32,290 nt of DNA, from NCBI GenBank assembly GCA_964511065.1, contig CAZEEG010000069.1, positions 1 to 32,290 on the forward strand. The letters are read 5' to 3'. The stretch is from CALBRZ01 sp964511065. Its GTDB lineage: Bacteria; Planctomycetota; Planctomycetia; Pirellulales; S012-138. Made by a program: the position numbers and the translations under genes. Below the pieces are notes generated by a model. The model worked only from the letters and a program-made list of their open reading frames with translations. It searched no databases and was not told the DNA's origin. Positions within the stretch are counted from its first letter, which is position 1. Each line of letters starts with the position of its first letter. Shown piece by piece: positions 23,400 through 31,021 of this stretch.

Positions 23400-25613
23400 T
23401 TGTTCGACCAGATGCAACCGCCCTCCCAGCCATTGCCACCGGTTTCCGACTTCCAATCCAACGAGAGGAAGCCCGAGGCCATCGCACCCTTGGGGGACGA
23501 AGGCACCGCTGAAAACCGGTTGCTGCAAGCGCGGCTCGGGGTAGCCAGTAGCCTGTTCACCGCGCTGCGCTGCAAACATGCCGACACCGCCAGCCACAGC
23601 CTGCGAGTGACGCTCTGCACGGCGTCGTGGGCCTTGGCGATGGGGATGTCGGAAGAACAGCGCGACGTGATGGAAGTAGCCGCGCTGCTGCACGATATCG
23701 GCAAGATTGCTGTCCCCGATAGCGTGCTGCTCAAGCCCGGCCCGCTTACCCGCGAAGAAATGGCGGTGATGAACCTGCATCGCCGCACGGGCCTGCAGAT
23801 TCTCCAGGCCAGTTGTGCCTCCACCGACGTGCTGGAGATCATCGGTGCCTCGGGCGACTGGTACGACGGCACACGCTCGCACTCCGCCAAGCCGGCCAAG
23901 CGTGAAGAGATTCCGCTGGGCGCCCGCATGTTGGCTATCGCCGACGCGTTCGACGCCATGACCAGCAACCAGGTGTTCCGCCGGGCGCTGCCGCGCGAGC
24001 GGGCGATCATGGAGTTGTACAAGTTTGCCGGAACCCAGTTCGATCCCAAGCTGGTCAATAACTTTGCCGCGCTGCAGGAGCGCAGCCAGGCGGAAGCCCA
24101 CGAGCGGACCGTCCGCCGGTGGCTGGAATCGCTCGATCCGGAAACCGTCAACGGTATGTGGCAACTCAATGCCGCGCCTGCCGAATCGCCCGAGTTCATC
24201 CCCGATTCGCTGTTCCGCGAGCGGTTGATCGACAATATGCGCGATGCGGTGATCTTCGTGGATACGAATCTCCGCGTGGTCGCCTGGAATCCCGGGGCCG
24301 AGCGCATGACCGGCATTTCGGCCAGCAGCATTTTCCAGCGTCCGTTCGGGCCGCAACTGCTCGAAGTGCGCGATTCCGACGGTATCATCCTGCACGATCG
24401 CGATTGCCCCGTGGCGGCCGCGCTGGCCACCGGCGAGCAGCGCATTCGGCGGCTGATTATCCGCGGCCGGGGCCGCCAGGACCTGTCAGTGGAACTGCAC
24501 GCCGTGCCGGTAGTGGGCAGCGACGGCGTGATGCACGGAGCGGCGGTCACGCTGCACGATGTTTCGCCGGAAATGTCGCTGGAAGCCCGGTGCCAGAGCC
24601 TGCACGATGCGGCCACGCGCGATCCGCTGACCGGGGTGGCCAACCGGGCGGAGTTTAATCGGGTTCACGAGATGTTCGTCGTGGCGCACCTGGAACGCCG
24701 CCGGCCCTGCTCGCTGATTATCATTGATATCGATCACTTCAAGCACGTGAACGATACCTACGGGCACCAGGCCGGCGACGATGTCCTCAAGGCGTTCGCC
24801 CGGCTTCTCAAGAGCAACTGCCGTACGGGCGACCTGGCGGCCCGCTTTGGCGGCGAGGAGTTTGTGATACTCTGCGCCGATTGCGATGTTTCAGTCGCCA
24901 GCCAACGGGCGGAAAATATCCGTCGTCAATTCAGCAACTTACAGCACGATGCCTTGGGGGGCCGGACCTGTACCTCCAGCTTCGGCGTTACCGAGATTCA
25001 AGCCGGCGACACGCCGCAAACGATGGTCGCCCGGGCTGACCGCGCCCTGTACGAAGCCAAGGAGCGGGGCCGCAACCGTGTGGTCCAATTGGGCACCGGT
25101 TTGCAGGGTACCGACGACGAGTTGGCGCTGGCCCCCAGCCAGGGCAACTCGAACCTGCTGGCCGAGCAGACCCTGGTTTCCACGGTTCCGCTGTCGATGG
25201 CCATCGAGAAGCTCCGCGGCTTTGTGGCCGACCACCAGGCCGAGATTGTCCACGTTACCAGCCACGAAGTTCGCCTCAAGATCGGCGGGAGTGGGTTTCT
25301 CTTCCGCCGCTCGTCTGACCGAAAATGCCCTTGCTTCGTGGACCTCACCTTTGAGGAAATTTCCGGGAAGCAGCAGGGCGCCGACGGACTCCCCAAAAAT
25401 ATCCGCACTCGCATCAAGGTGGTCGTAGCACTCCAGCGCGGCCGCGACCGCCGGCGCCACGACACCGCTGAACGTGCGCGGCGGTTGCTGGCCAGCCTGC
25501 GGGCGTATCTGATGGCGATGGAAGAAACGCCCGGCTTTACGGTGGACTTGACCCCGGACGAATCCGAGGGCCGCGAGGCCGTGATCCTCGCCAAGCTCCG
25601 CGAGAAGGGGTAA
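23400..25613 (+). CDS. HD-GYP-like / PAS / GGDEF signalling protein (probable diguanylate cyclase)
   Basis: A 737-residue cytoplasmic protein with no transmembrane segment. An HD-GYP-type domain (about 45-225) keeps the HD motif (LLHDIGKIAVPD, His98-Asp99) and the distal ADAFDAMTS helix, but the HH and GYP segment reads GASGDWYDGTRSHS, so c-di-GMP hydrolysis is doubtful. A PAS domain (about 273-395) follows. The GGDEF domain (405-565) looks fully active: DPLTGVANR, DIDHFKHVNDTYGHQAGD, active-site GGEEF at 484-488 and the inhibitory site RTGD at 475-478, five residues before it. It should make c-di-GMP from GTP and be product-inhibited. Residues 570-737 form a domain I do not recognise. The frame begins at TTG 23400, just after an in-frame stop; ATG 23412 is an alternative. 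Confidence 0.88.
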   Translation: MFDQMQPPSQPLPPVSDFQSNERKPEAIAPLGDEGTAENRLLQARLGVASSLFTALRCKHADTASHSLRVTLCTASWALAMGMSEEQRDVMEVAALLHDIGKIAVPDSVLLKPGPLTREEMAVMNLHRRTGLQILQASCASTDVLEIIGASGDWYDGTRSHSAKPAKREEIPLGARMLAIADAFDAMTSNQVFRRALPRERAIMELYKFAGTQFDPKLVNNFAALQERSQAEAHERTVRRWLESLDPETVNGMWQLNAAPAESPEFIPDSLFRERLIDNMRDAVIFVDTNLRVVAWNPGAERMTGISASSIFQRPFGPQLLEVRDSDGIILHDRDCPVAAALATGEQRIRRLIIRGRGRQDLSVELHAVPVVGSDGVMHGAAVTLHDVSPEMSLEARCQSLHDAATRDPLTGVANRAEFNRVHEMFVVAHLERRRPCSLIIIDIDHFKHVNDTYGHQAGDDVLKAFARLLKSNCRTGDLAARFGGEEFVILCADCDVSVASQRAENIRRQFSNLQHDALGGRTCTSSFGVTEIQAGDTPQTMVARADRALYEAKERGRNRVVQLGTGLQGTDDELALAPSQGNSNLLAEQTLVSTVPLSMAIEKLRGFVADHQAEIVHVTSHEVRLKIGGSGFLFRRSSDRKCPCFVDLTFEEISGKQQGADGLPKNIRTRIKVVVALQRGRDRRRHDTAERARRLLASLRAYLMAMEETPGFTVDLTPDESEGREAVILAKLREKG

Positions 25614-25780
25614 GAGACGGTCGAGGCGCCCCCGGCCCGCTCCACGGATCGCAAACACGTCGAAGGAGGCGTCCGGCATCCGCACTGGGGGGGCGGCTGG
25701 CATCCCCCCTGCCCAGGCCTGCTTTCTCTGGCCGTTTTGCCGGTCGGTAAGTGGCAGTAGCGGTGAGCCTCACCAGCGCG

Positions 25781-25799
25781 CCCATTGGGGCTCAATGGG
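25781..25799. terminator. Hairpin between convergent GGDEF and epimerase genes
   Basis: CCCATTG (25781-25787), loop GGGCT, CAATGGG (25793-25799): a perfect 7-bp stem in the 227-base convergent gap. A nearby palindrome, GGTGAG-C-CTCACC (25762-25774), adds to the structure. The rest of the gap shows only a 7-base G run near 25686. Confidence 0.5.
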
Positions 25800-25840
25800 A
25801 GCATGCGACGCAGGGGCAGCGCTACCTGCGAATGGGCAGT

Positions 25841-26785
25841 TTATTTCGCCGTTACCAGATCGCGGTAGTATGCGATCGACCGCTGGAGCCCTTCCGAGAA
25901 ATCCACCAGCGGTTCATAGCCCAGAATTTGTCGGGCCTGCGTAATGTCGGCCAGGCTCTCCCGCACGTCACCGACCCGCGGTGGCTCATGGATCGGTTGC
26001 ACGTCGGTCCCCAGCAGCCGATTGAGATGCCCCAGCAGTTCCAGCAGGCTGATGGATTGCCCGCAGGCAATGTTGAACACTTTGCCCGCTGCGCCCTGGG
26101 CCTCAGCGGCCAGCAGGTTGGCATGGACCACGTTGCCCACGTAGCAGAAATCGCGGGACTGGTGGCCGTCGCCATAAATCTTGGGCTGCTGCCCTTTGAG
26201 AATCGCGGTGATAAACAGCGGGATGACGGCCGAGTAGGGGCTGCCCGGGTCCTGCCGCGTGCCAAATACGTTGAAGTACCGCAGGCTAACGGTCTCAAAG
26301 CCGTAGGTGGCGGTGAATGCCTGGCAGTACAGTTCGCTCGCGAGCTTGGCGGCCCCGTAGGGTGAGATCGGTGCCGGCAGGTCGGTTTCGCGCTTGGAAC
26401 TGGTTGGCTGGTCGCCGTAGGCACTGCTCGAAGCTGCGTATACCAACCGCCGCACACCGGCCCGCCGGGCTGCATCCAGCAGATTCAGCGTTCCGGTTAC
26501 GCAGGCGGCGTGGGTATCCAGGGGGCGTTCGACGCTCCGCGGCACCGAGGCCAAGGCGGCCTGGTGAAACACCAGTTCCACGCCATCAACCGCCCTGGCA
26601 ACCGTTTCTGCATCGGTCAGATCACCGCGGATGAATTCCACGCGGGGATTGGATTCATCGATATTCGCCGCGGTACCGGTGGACAGATTATCGAGGATGC
26701 GGACCGTATCGCCGCGCTCCAACAAAGCATCGACGATGTGGCTGCCGATGAATCCCGCTCCGCCGGTAACCAGTACGTGCGACAT
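25841..26785 (-). CDS. NAD-dependent nucleotide-sugar epimerase (UDP-glucose/GlcNAc 4-epimerase-like)
   Basis: A 314-residue extended short-chain dehydrogenase/reductase. The N-terminal Rossmann motif TGGAGFIGSH (7-16), VEFIRGDLTD, the catalytic Ser near 120 (YAASSSAYGD) and the Tyr143-x3-Lys147 pair (SPYGAAK) are all present. The substrate region has LRYFNVFGTRQDP and YGDGHQSRDFCYV, typical of the WbpP/GalE/TviC-like epimerases acting on UDP-hexoses or UDP-N-acetylhexosamines. It probably supplies a sugar for surface glycans, like the UDP-GlcNAc 2-epimerase encoded at 14450. AGGA lies nine bases upstream of the ATG. It stands alone on the minus strand, convergent with the GGDEF gene. The exact sugar cannot be read from sequence. 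Confidence 0.88.
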   Translation of the reverse strand: MSHVLVTGGAGFIGSHIVDALLERGDTVRILDNLSTGTAANIDESNPRVEFIRGDLTDAETVARAVDGVELVFHQAALASVPRSVERPLDTHAACVTGTLNLLDAARRAGVRRLVYAASSSAYGDQPTSSKRETDLPAPISPYGAAKLASELYCQAFTATYGFETVSLRYFNVFGTRQDPGSPYSAVIPLFITAILKGQQPKIYGDGHQSRDFCYVGNVVHANLLAAEAQGAAGKVFNIACGQSISLLELLGHLNRLLGTDVQPIHEPPRVGDVRESLADITQARQILGYEPLVDFSEGLQRSIAYYRDLVTAK

Positions 26786-27085
26786 CCGATCAATCCTGTT
26801 TGCTCAAAGGGACAACACTGCGGGGGGCGCCACCGGGGGGTAGCCAACCGGACAATGCCGGCCGATTTGCCGCCAGTGGGGCACGGCACTGCATCTCCGC
26901 AACCGCTTTATGCCCGGAAACACTGTAATCCCCGGTAAAGCCGCGTCCCCGGTAAGCCGGCTACAGGCGGGATGGCAGGCGACGAGTGTATCGTACCTTT
27001 TTCCCCACGCCTGCGGCAGATCAACCGGAGATCCCCCTGGGCCGCCGTGCCCGGTGCGCGCCGCCCTGGGATGGGCGGTGCTCCC
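26786..27085. other. 300-base gap with a direct and inverted repeat
   Basis: This gap lies between two minus-strand genes, upstream of the epimerase. TCCCCGGTAA occurs at 26929-26938 and again at 26946-26955, enclosed by the inverted pair CTGTA (26923-26927) and TACAG (26962-26966). No gene is visible. The repeats could form a leader structure or a binding site for epimerase control. Confidence 0.45.
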
Positions 27086-27523
27086 TTAACGTCGGTTCCA
27101 TTCCCACGTTTCAGCCAGGGCCGAGCGGATCAAGACCAGCAAGGCATTCGGATCGTAAGGTTTGCGCACAAAATAATGAGCCCCGGCGGCCCTGACGTCG
27201 CGCAAGATGCGTGGACCTTCCATCGCCGTTACGACAATGACGGGGATTCCGCAGGTCTGGGGGCTGTCGGTAATGCGGCGGCAGACGGAGAGGCCGCTCA
27301 TATCCGGCAAGCGCAGGTCGAGCAGGATCAGGCTGGGGCGGTCGTGGTGCGCTGCCGCCAGGCCCAATTGGCCCGATGCGGCCGTCAAAATATCAAATCC
27401 CTGTCGCTGCAGGCGTTGGCCCAGGGCCGTCACTTGGTCCCGATCGTCGTCGATAATGAGGATCGACTGGGGAGTGGAGGGCAGCGGCGAGGACTGGGGA
27501 TGTTCCAAACAAAGCAGGTTCAT
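27086..27523 (-). CDS. Single-domain response regulator (CheY-like receiver)
   Basis: A 145-residue receiver domain with no output domain. The phosphorylation machinery is complete: acidic pair Asp25/Asp26 (ILIIDDD), phospho-acceptor Asp69 (LILLDLRLPDMSG), Thr99 (VIVVTAM) and Lys121 (FVRKPYDP). It should be phosphorylated by a sensor kinase, not present in the window, and act by protein-protein contact or phosphotransfer. The frame runs up to 27640 with in-frame ATGs at 27583 and 27523; I use 27523 because the domain begins at residue 20 from there, but no start has a clear ribosome site. Three TTGAC motifs on the minus strand (27641-27671) lie upstream. Confidence 0.8.
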   Translation of the reverse strand: MNLLCLEHPQSSPLPSTPQSILIIDDDRDQVTALGQRLQRQGFDILTAASGQLGLAAAHHDRPSLILLDLRLPDMSGLSVCRRITDSPQTCGIPVIVVTAMEGPRILRDVRAAGAHYFVRKPYDPNALLVLIRSALAETWEWNRR

Positions 27524-27979
27524 AGCGTCTTGGGTGCCGTCAAGGAGGCGGGGGGGTGGAGCCTCCCTGGTCAGGAGAGACATCCGGCTTGGCGTACGAC
27601 ATCCCGGCGATGCGGAAACGTAGGTCACGCCTGGGGCCAAGTCAAAATCTGGTCAAGGCCTGGCAGGTCAAATGATCGCGCAAGTGGCCATTGGGGTGCG
27701 GCAGAACGGTGAAGGGACGCTGGCGACGCGGCATTCCCGTATCCCATCAGCGGCTGTGGATGGGGCATTCCTTAAGGCATCGTTGTCGTGAGCCTGTGCG
27801 GGCCGAATTGGCGGGTCGCAGGGCGCGGTGAAAACCTTCGCTTCCTCCGCATCGTACTAGCTTTCGGTGCGGCGGCTTGGTAGGTTTTTCTTCTCGACAT
27901 GCCGCAATTTCGACCCCCTCCGCGGCTTGCCGCGTGCCGCCGCCCCAAGTCCAACAAAGGGAAGGGAAAGGTGCTGGGT
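27524..27979. other. Divergent intergenic region, response regulator / PH protein
   Basis: This 456-base stretch has no supported gene. Plus-strand GTCAA occurs at 27641-27645, 27652-27656 and 27667-27671 (TTGAC on the regulator's strand), and a CCTTAAGG palindrome lies near 27773. A run of seven or eight G lies near 27550. No clear promoter pair was found for either gene. Confidence 0.45.
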
Positions 27980-28489
27980 ATGACTCAGGCGATTTCCGGT
28001 GTTTCGCCGCCCGAGTTGCGCGAAACCACCGTCATGACGGTTTGGCCGTCGATCGCGGCCACGGGGTTGGGCCGGTTCATCGGCCGGTTGTGCAGCAACC
28101 AAACGGGCGTTGGCTTTTTTACGCTGGGTAAGTTGTTCGCCTTGGCCTGTATCCCGCTGGCCTTGCCGGTCTTCTTTTACATGCTGTTGCCGGGCGTGAG
28201 CCGCCGTTACCGCCTGACCAATCGCCGCCTGATCGTGCATCGCTGGCTGACCGAGGCCGTGGAGAAAGCCATTTCGCTTGAGGATTTTGATTCCATCGAG
28301 GTCGTGGTGCGTCCGGGCCAGCAGTGGTACCCGGCCGGCGACCTGGTCTTCCGCAAAGGGCCCCTTGAGGTGTTCCAGCTTGCGGGGGTGCCACGGGCCG
28401 AAGTATTTCGCCAGAACTGCCTGAAAACGCGGCAGGCGTTTCTCAGTGTCAAGCAAGTGGTGGGCGAACGGCAACTTGCCACCGCCTGA
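27980..28489 (+). CDS. Membrane-associated PH-domain (bacterial PH-like) protein
   Basis: A 169-residue protein. Residues 1-46 are a polar N-terminus, 47-70 a hydrophobic membrane segment (FFTLGKLFALACIPLALPVFFYML), and 72-160 a bacterial PH-like domain beginning RRYRLTNRRLIVHRWLTEAVEKAISLEDFDSIEVVV, the usual YRLTNRRL entry of that family. Such proteins are small membrane or cytoplasmic modules of mostly unknown function. The frame is open from 27899, but the ATG at 27980 has AAAGG about nine bases upstream. It is followed after 172 bases by an ABC ATPase gene on the same strand; whether they share a transcript is unclear because a weak hairpin (AGGTT/AACCT, 28525-28539) lies between. Confidence 0.75.
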   Translation: MTQAISGVSPPELRETTVMTVWPSIAATGLGRFIGRLCSNQTGVGFFTLGKLFALACIPLALPVFFYMLLPGVSRRYRLTNRRLIVHRWLTEAVEKAISLEDFDSIEVVVRPGQQWYPAGDLVFRKGPLEVFQLAGVPRAEVFRQNCLKTRQAFLSVKQVVGERQLATA

Positions 28490-28661
28490 TGCGTGGCGAA
28501 TCCTTGAAAGATGGTCGGCGCGGAAGGTTAGCGAAACCTACGGCCAAATTGCATCACGCGGGGGGCGGTCGATCGTCGGGGTGGATTCTCTCGCCAAGAC
28601 GTGTTCCTTGGCTTTGATCAAGTTTATATCGCTCGCTTTGATTGAATCGAGGTAGGGTCGC

Positions 28662-29588
28662 GTGATTGAGACGGTAGGCTTGACCAAGAGCTACGGCGAC
28701 CATTACGCGGTACGCGACCTGTCCTTGCAACTGGAGAAAGGCGACGTATTCGGCTTCATCGGGCCCAACGGTTCCGGCAAGACAACCACCATGCGGATGC
28801 TTGCCACGTTGCTGCAGCCCACCTACGGCGAAGCCTACGTGGCCGGGTACTCCATCTATACGCGGCCCAAGGAAATTCGCCGCGTGATCGGCTACATGCC
28901 CGACTTCTTCGGCGTGTACGACGACATGAAGGTCACGGAGTACCTGGAGTTCTTCGCCGCGGCCTACCGGATCAACGGTGCGGACCGCCGCCGCCGTGTG
29001 GACGAAGTGCTCCAACTGGTCGACCTGGATTTCAAGCGCGACGCCTTCGCCAATACGCTCTCCCGCGGCCAGACGCAGCGGTTGGGCCTCGCCCGGGTGC
29101 TGCTGCACGAGCCAGAAGTGCTGCTGCTGGACGAACCGGCCAGCGGTCTCGATCCACGTGCCCGCATCGAAATTCGCCGCCTCATCAAGCAGTTGGGCCA
29201 GATGGGTAAGACCATTATGGTTTCCAGCCACATCCTGCCGGAGTTGGCCGACGTGTGCAACAAGATCGGCATCATCGAACGCGGCAAGCTGGAGGTGAAC
29301 GCCAGCGTGGCCGACGTCATGAAACAGGTCCGCCAGCAAACGGTGCTGCATGTCGCCGTTAAGGATCGCCTGGAAGAAGCTGCCCGAGTGTTGGAACAGC
29401 ATCCGGATGTCGAATCGGTCGATCTTTCGGCCGGGCAGATCATCGTTTCGCTCAAGCCGGGCGTCGACGATTACAGCGAGCTTCCCAGCCTGCTGGTTGC
29501 TGAAGGCTTCAAGCTTACGCTGTTCCGCGAAGAAGAAATCAACCTGGAAACGGCGTTTCTCACCCTCACCAAGGGCATCAAGGGCTAA
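28662..29588 (+). CDS. ABC transporter ATP-binding protein (CcmA-type)
   Basis: A 308-residue ATP-binding subunit of an ABC-2 type exporter. Walker A GPNGSGKT (34-41), signature LSRGQ (133-137), Walker B LLLDEP (154-159), D-loop SGLD and the switch His190 are intact, so it should hydrolyse ATP. The Q-loop glutamine position reads Asp (GYMPDFFGVYDDM, near 81), which is unusual. A C-terminal extension (about 225-308) with ferredoxin-like pattern follows, as in many CcmA-type ATPases. Translation starts at a GTG preceded by AGGTAGGG. No permease gene follows; the next gene is a hydrolase with its own promoter. The only permease in the window, at 21993-22811, is a possible but unproven partner. 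Confidence 0.9.
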   Translation: MIETVGLTKSYGDHYAVRDLSLQLEKGDVFGFIGPNGSGKTTTMRMLATLLQPTYGEAYVAGYSIYTRPKEIRRVIGYMPDFFGVYDDMKVTEYLEFFAAAYRINGADRRRRVDEVLQLVDLDFKRDAFANTLSRGQTQRLGLARVLLHEPEVLLLDEPASGLDPRARIEIRRLIKQLGQMGKTIMVSSHILPELADVCNKIGIIERGKLEVNASVADVMKQVRQQTVLHVAVKDRLEEAARVLEQHPDVESVDLSAGQIIVSLKPGVDDYSELPSLLVAEGFKLTLFREEEINLETAFLTLTKGIKG

Positions 29589-29669
29589 ACGCCCACTGGG
29601 TATGGACCGCGCTGGCCGGCCAAGAGGGCCGCGTTGGGGGCTGCACCGTTTTCTGGATTGCCTGGCGAT

Positions 29670-29699
29670 TTGGCACCGGGCCGCCTTCTGGCGTAGACT
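29670..29699 (+). promoter_or_regulatory. Sigma70-like promoter candidate for the hydrolase gene
   Basis: TTGGCA (29670-29675), 18-base spacer, TAGACT (29694-29699). It matches 5/6 and 4/6 of consensus and lies about 60 bases before the hydrolase ATG. Confidence 0.45.
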
Positions 29700-29759
29700 C
29701 GTACCGTCGCCACTTGCCCATTCGTGGCGCGCCGGCCATTTCACACGGGAGAAACGTCC

Positions 29760-31010
29760 ATGAGCGGTTGTGCTTTGACGATGGCCGGCGGTCTGCAGCC
29801 GCGCCGCCGGCGAACGACATTTCTGGACTTCGCCTTTCTCGGTTTAGTGGCGCTCGCTGGCGCGATCTTCGTTCCATCGCAGGCCAGCAGCCAGGAACCT
29901 TCGGGCGGTAGTGCTGCATCGCAACCGCGAATGTTGCCGCCGCGCAGTGAGGATGAGCTTTGGGCCATTCTCAAGCCGCATTTTGAACCGCCGGACGAGT
30001 ACCGCGACGGCGGCCCGTATCGTTCGCCCCTGCGGTTCAACGACGGCAGCCCGGTCAAGACGGCGGCAGACTGGAACCGCCGCCGGCAAGAGATTCTCGA
30101 CACCTGGCACGACCTGATGGGCTCCTGGCCGGCGCCGCTGGAAAACCCGGCCATCGAACTGCGCGAAGCGCAGCAGCGCGGCGACCTCACGCAGTACGAA
30201 GTCCGCCTGGATATCGCACCCGGTATGAAGCATCGCGGCATCCTCTTGATGCCGCCGGGCGAAGGGCCGTTTCCGGCCGTGCTGGTGGTGTATTACGAAC
30301 CGGAAACCAGCGTGGGGCTCAAGAACGAGTTGCGCGACTTCGGGCTTCAGCTTGCCCGGCGGGGATTTGTCACATTATCCATTGGCGGCCCGCCGCGGTA
30401 TCGCAACGAAGACGGCGTACCGCTGCAGCCGCTGTCTTTCATGGCCTACGTGGCGGAGAATTGCGCGAAGGCGCTGGCCGGTCTGCCGTCGGTTGATGAG
30501 CGGCGGATCGGCGTCGTCGGTCATTCCTACGGCGGCAAGTGGGCCATGTTCGCTTCGTGCCTGTCAGAGCGGTTCGCCTGCGCGGCCTGGTCCGACGGCG
30601 GCATCGTGTTCGACGAAACCCGCGGCAATATCAATTACTGGGAGCCCTGGTACTTGGGTTTCGATCGGACCGAGCAGCGACAGCCCGGCATCCCCAAGCC
30701 CGAGAATCCCCGCACCGGGGCCTATGCCCGAATGGTGGCCCAAGGTCGCGACCTGCACGAGTTGCACGCCCTGATGGCACCGCGGCCGTTTTTGGTTTCC
30801 GGAGGTGCCGAGGACCACCCGGCACGCTGGTCGGCCCTGGTGCATGCCATCGCGGTCAATCGTCTGTTGGGCCACGAGAACCGCGTGGCGATGACCCATC
30901 GAAAAACCCACGCGCCCACGCCCGAATCGAACGAGCAGCTTTATGCCTTCTTCGAATACTTCTTGAAGGAACGCGCACGGTCGCCCGAGGGAACGAGTCA
31001 CCCGAACTGA
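29760..31010 (+). CDS. Exported alpha/beta hydrolase (acetyl-xylan-esterase/dienelactone-hydrolase-like)
   Basis: A 416-residue secreted enzyme. An arginine-rich n-region (QPRRRRTTFLDF) and hydrophobic segment (residues 23-38) form an export signal; the RR pair is Tat-like but does not match the strict motif. The hydrolase domain has the nucleophile elbow GHSYGG with Ser256, and candidates for the acid (Asp352 in SGGAEDHP) and base (His384 in RKTHAPT) complete a Ser-Asp-His triad. Strand patterns such as FPAVLVVYYEP and RRGFVTLSIGGPP fit. Likely substrates are acetylated or other esterified polysaccharides, by analogy with planctomycete relatives; not shown here. The ATG at 29760 has GGGAGAAA upstream. 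It has its own promoter candidate and is convergent with the methyltransferase gene, with an 11-base gap. Confidence 0.85.
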   Translation: MSGCALTMAGGLQPRRRRTTFLDFAFLGLVALAGAIFVPSQASSQEPSGGSAASQPRMLPPRSEDELWAILKPHFEPPDEYRDGGPYRSPLRFNDGSPVKTAADWNRRRQEILDTWHDLMGSWPAPLENPAIELREAQQRGDLTQYEVRLDIAPGMKHRGILLMPPGEGPFPAVLVVYYEPETSVGLKNELRDFGLQLARRGFVTLSIGGPPRYRNEDGVPLQPLSFMAYVAENCAKALAGLPSVDERRIGVVGHSYGGKWAMFASCLSERFACAAWSDGGIVFDETRGNINYWEPWYLGFDRTEQRQPGIPKPENPRTGAYARMVAQGRDLHELHALMAPRPFLVSGGAEDHPARWSALVHAIAVNRLLGHENRVAMTHRKTHAPTPESNEQLYAFFEYFLKERARSPEGTSHPN

Positions 31011-31021
31011 TCGGCGGCATC

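Noticed and set aside
23339..24643. Long minus-strand frames opposite the GGDEF gene
   Set aside because: Ser/Arg-rich translations with no motif; the plus-strand gene has PAS and GGDEF motifs throughout.
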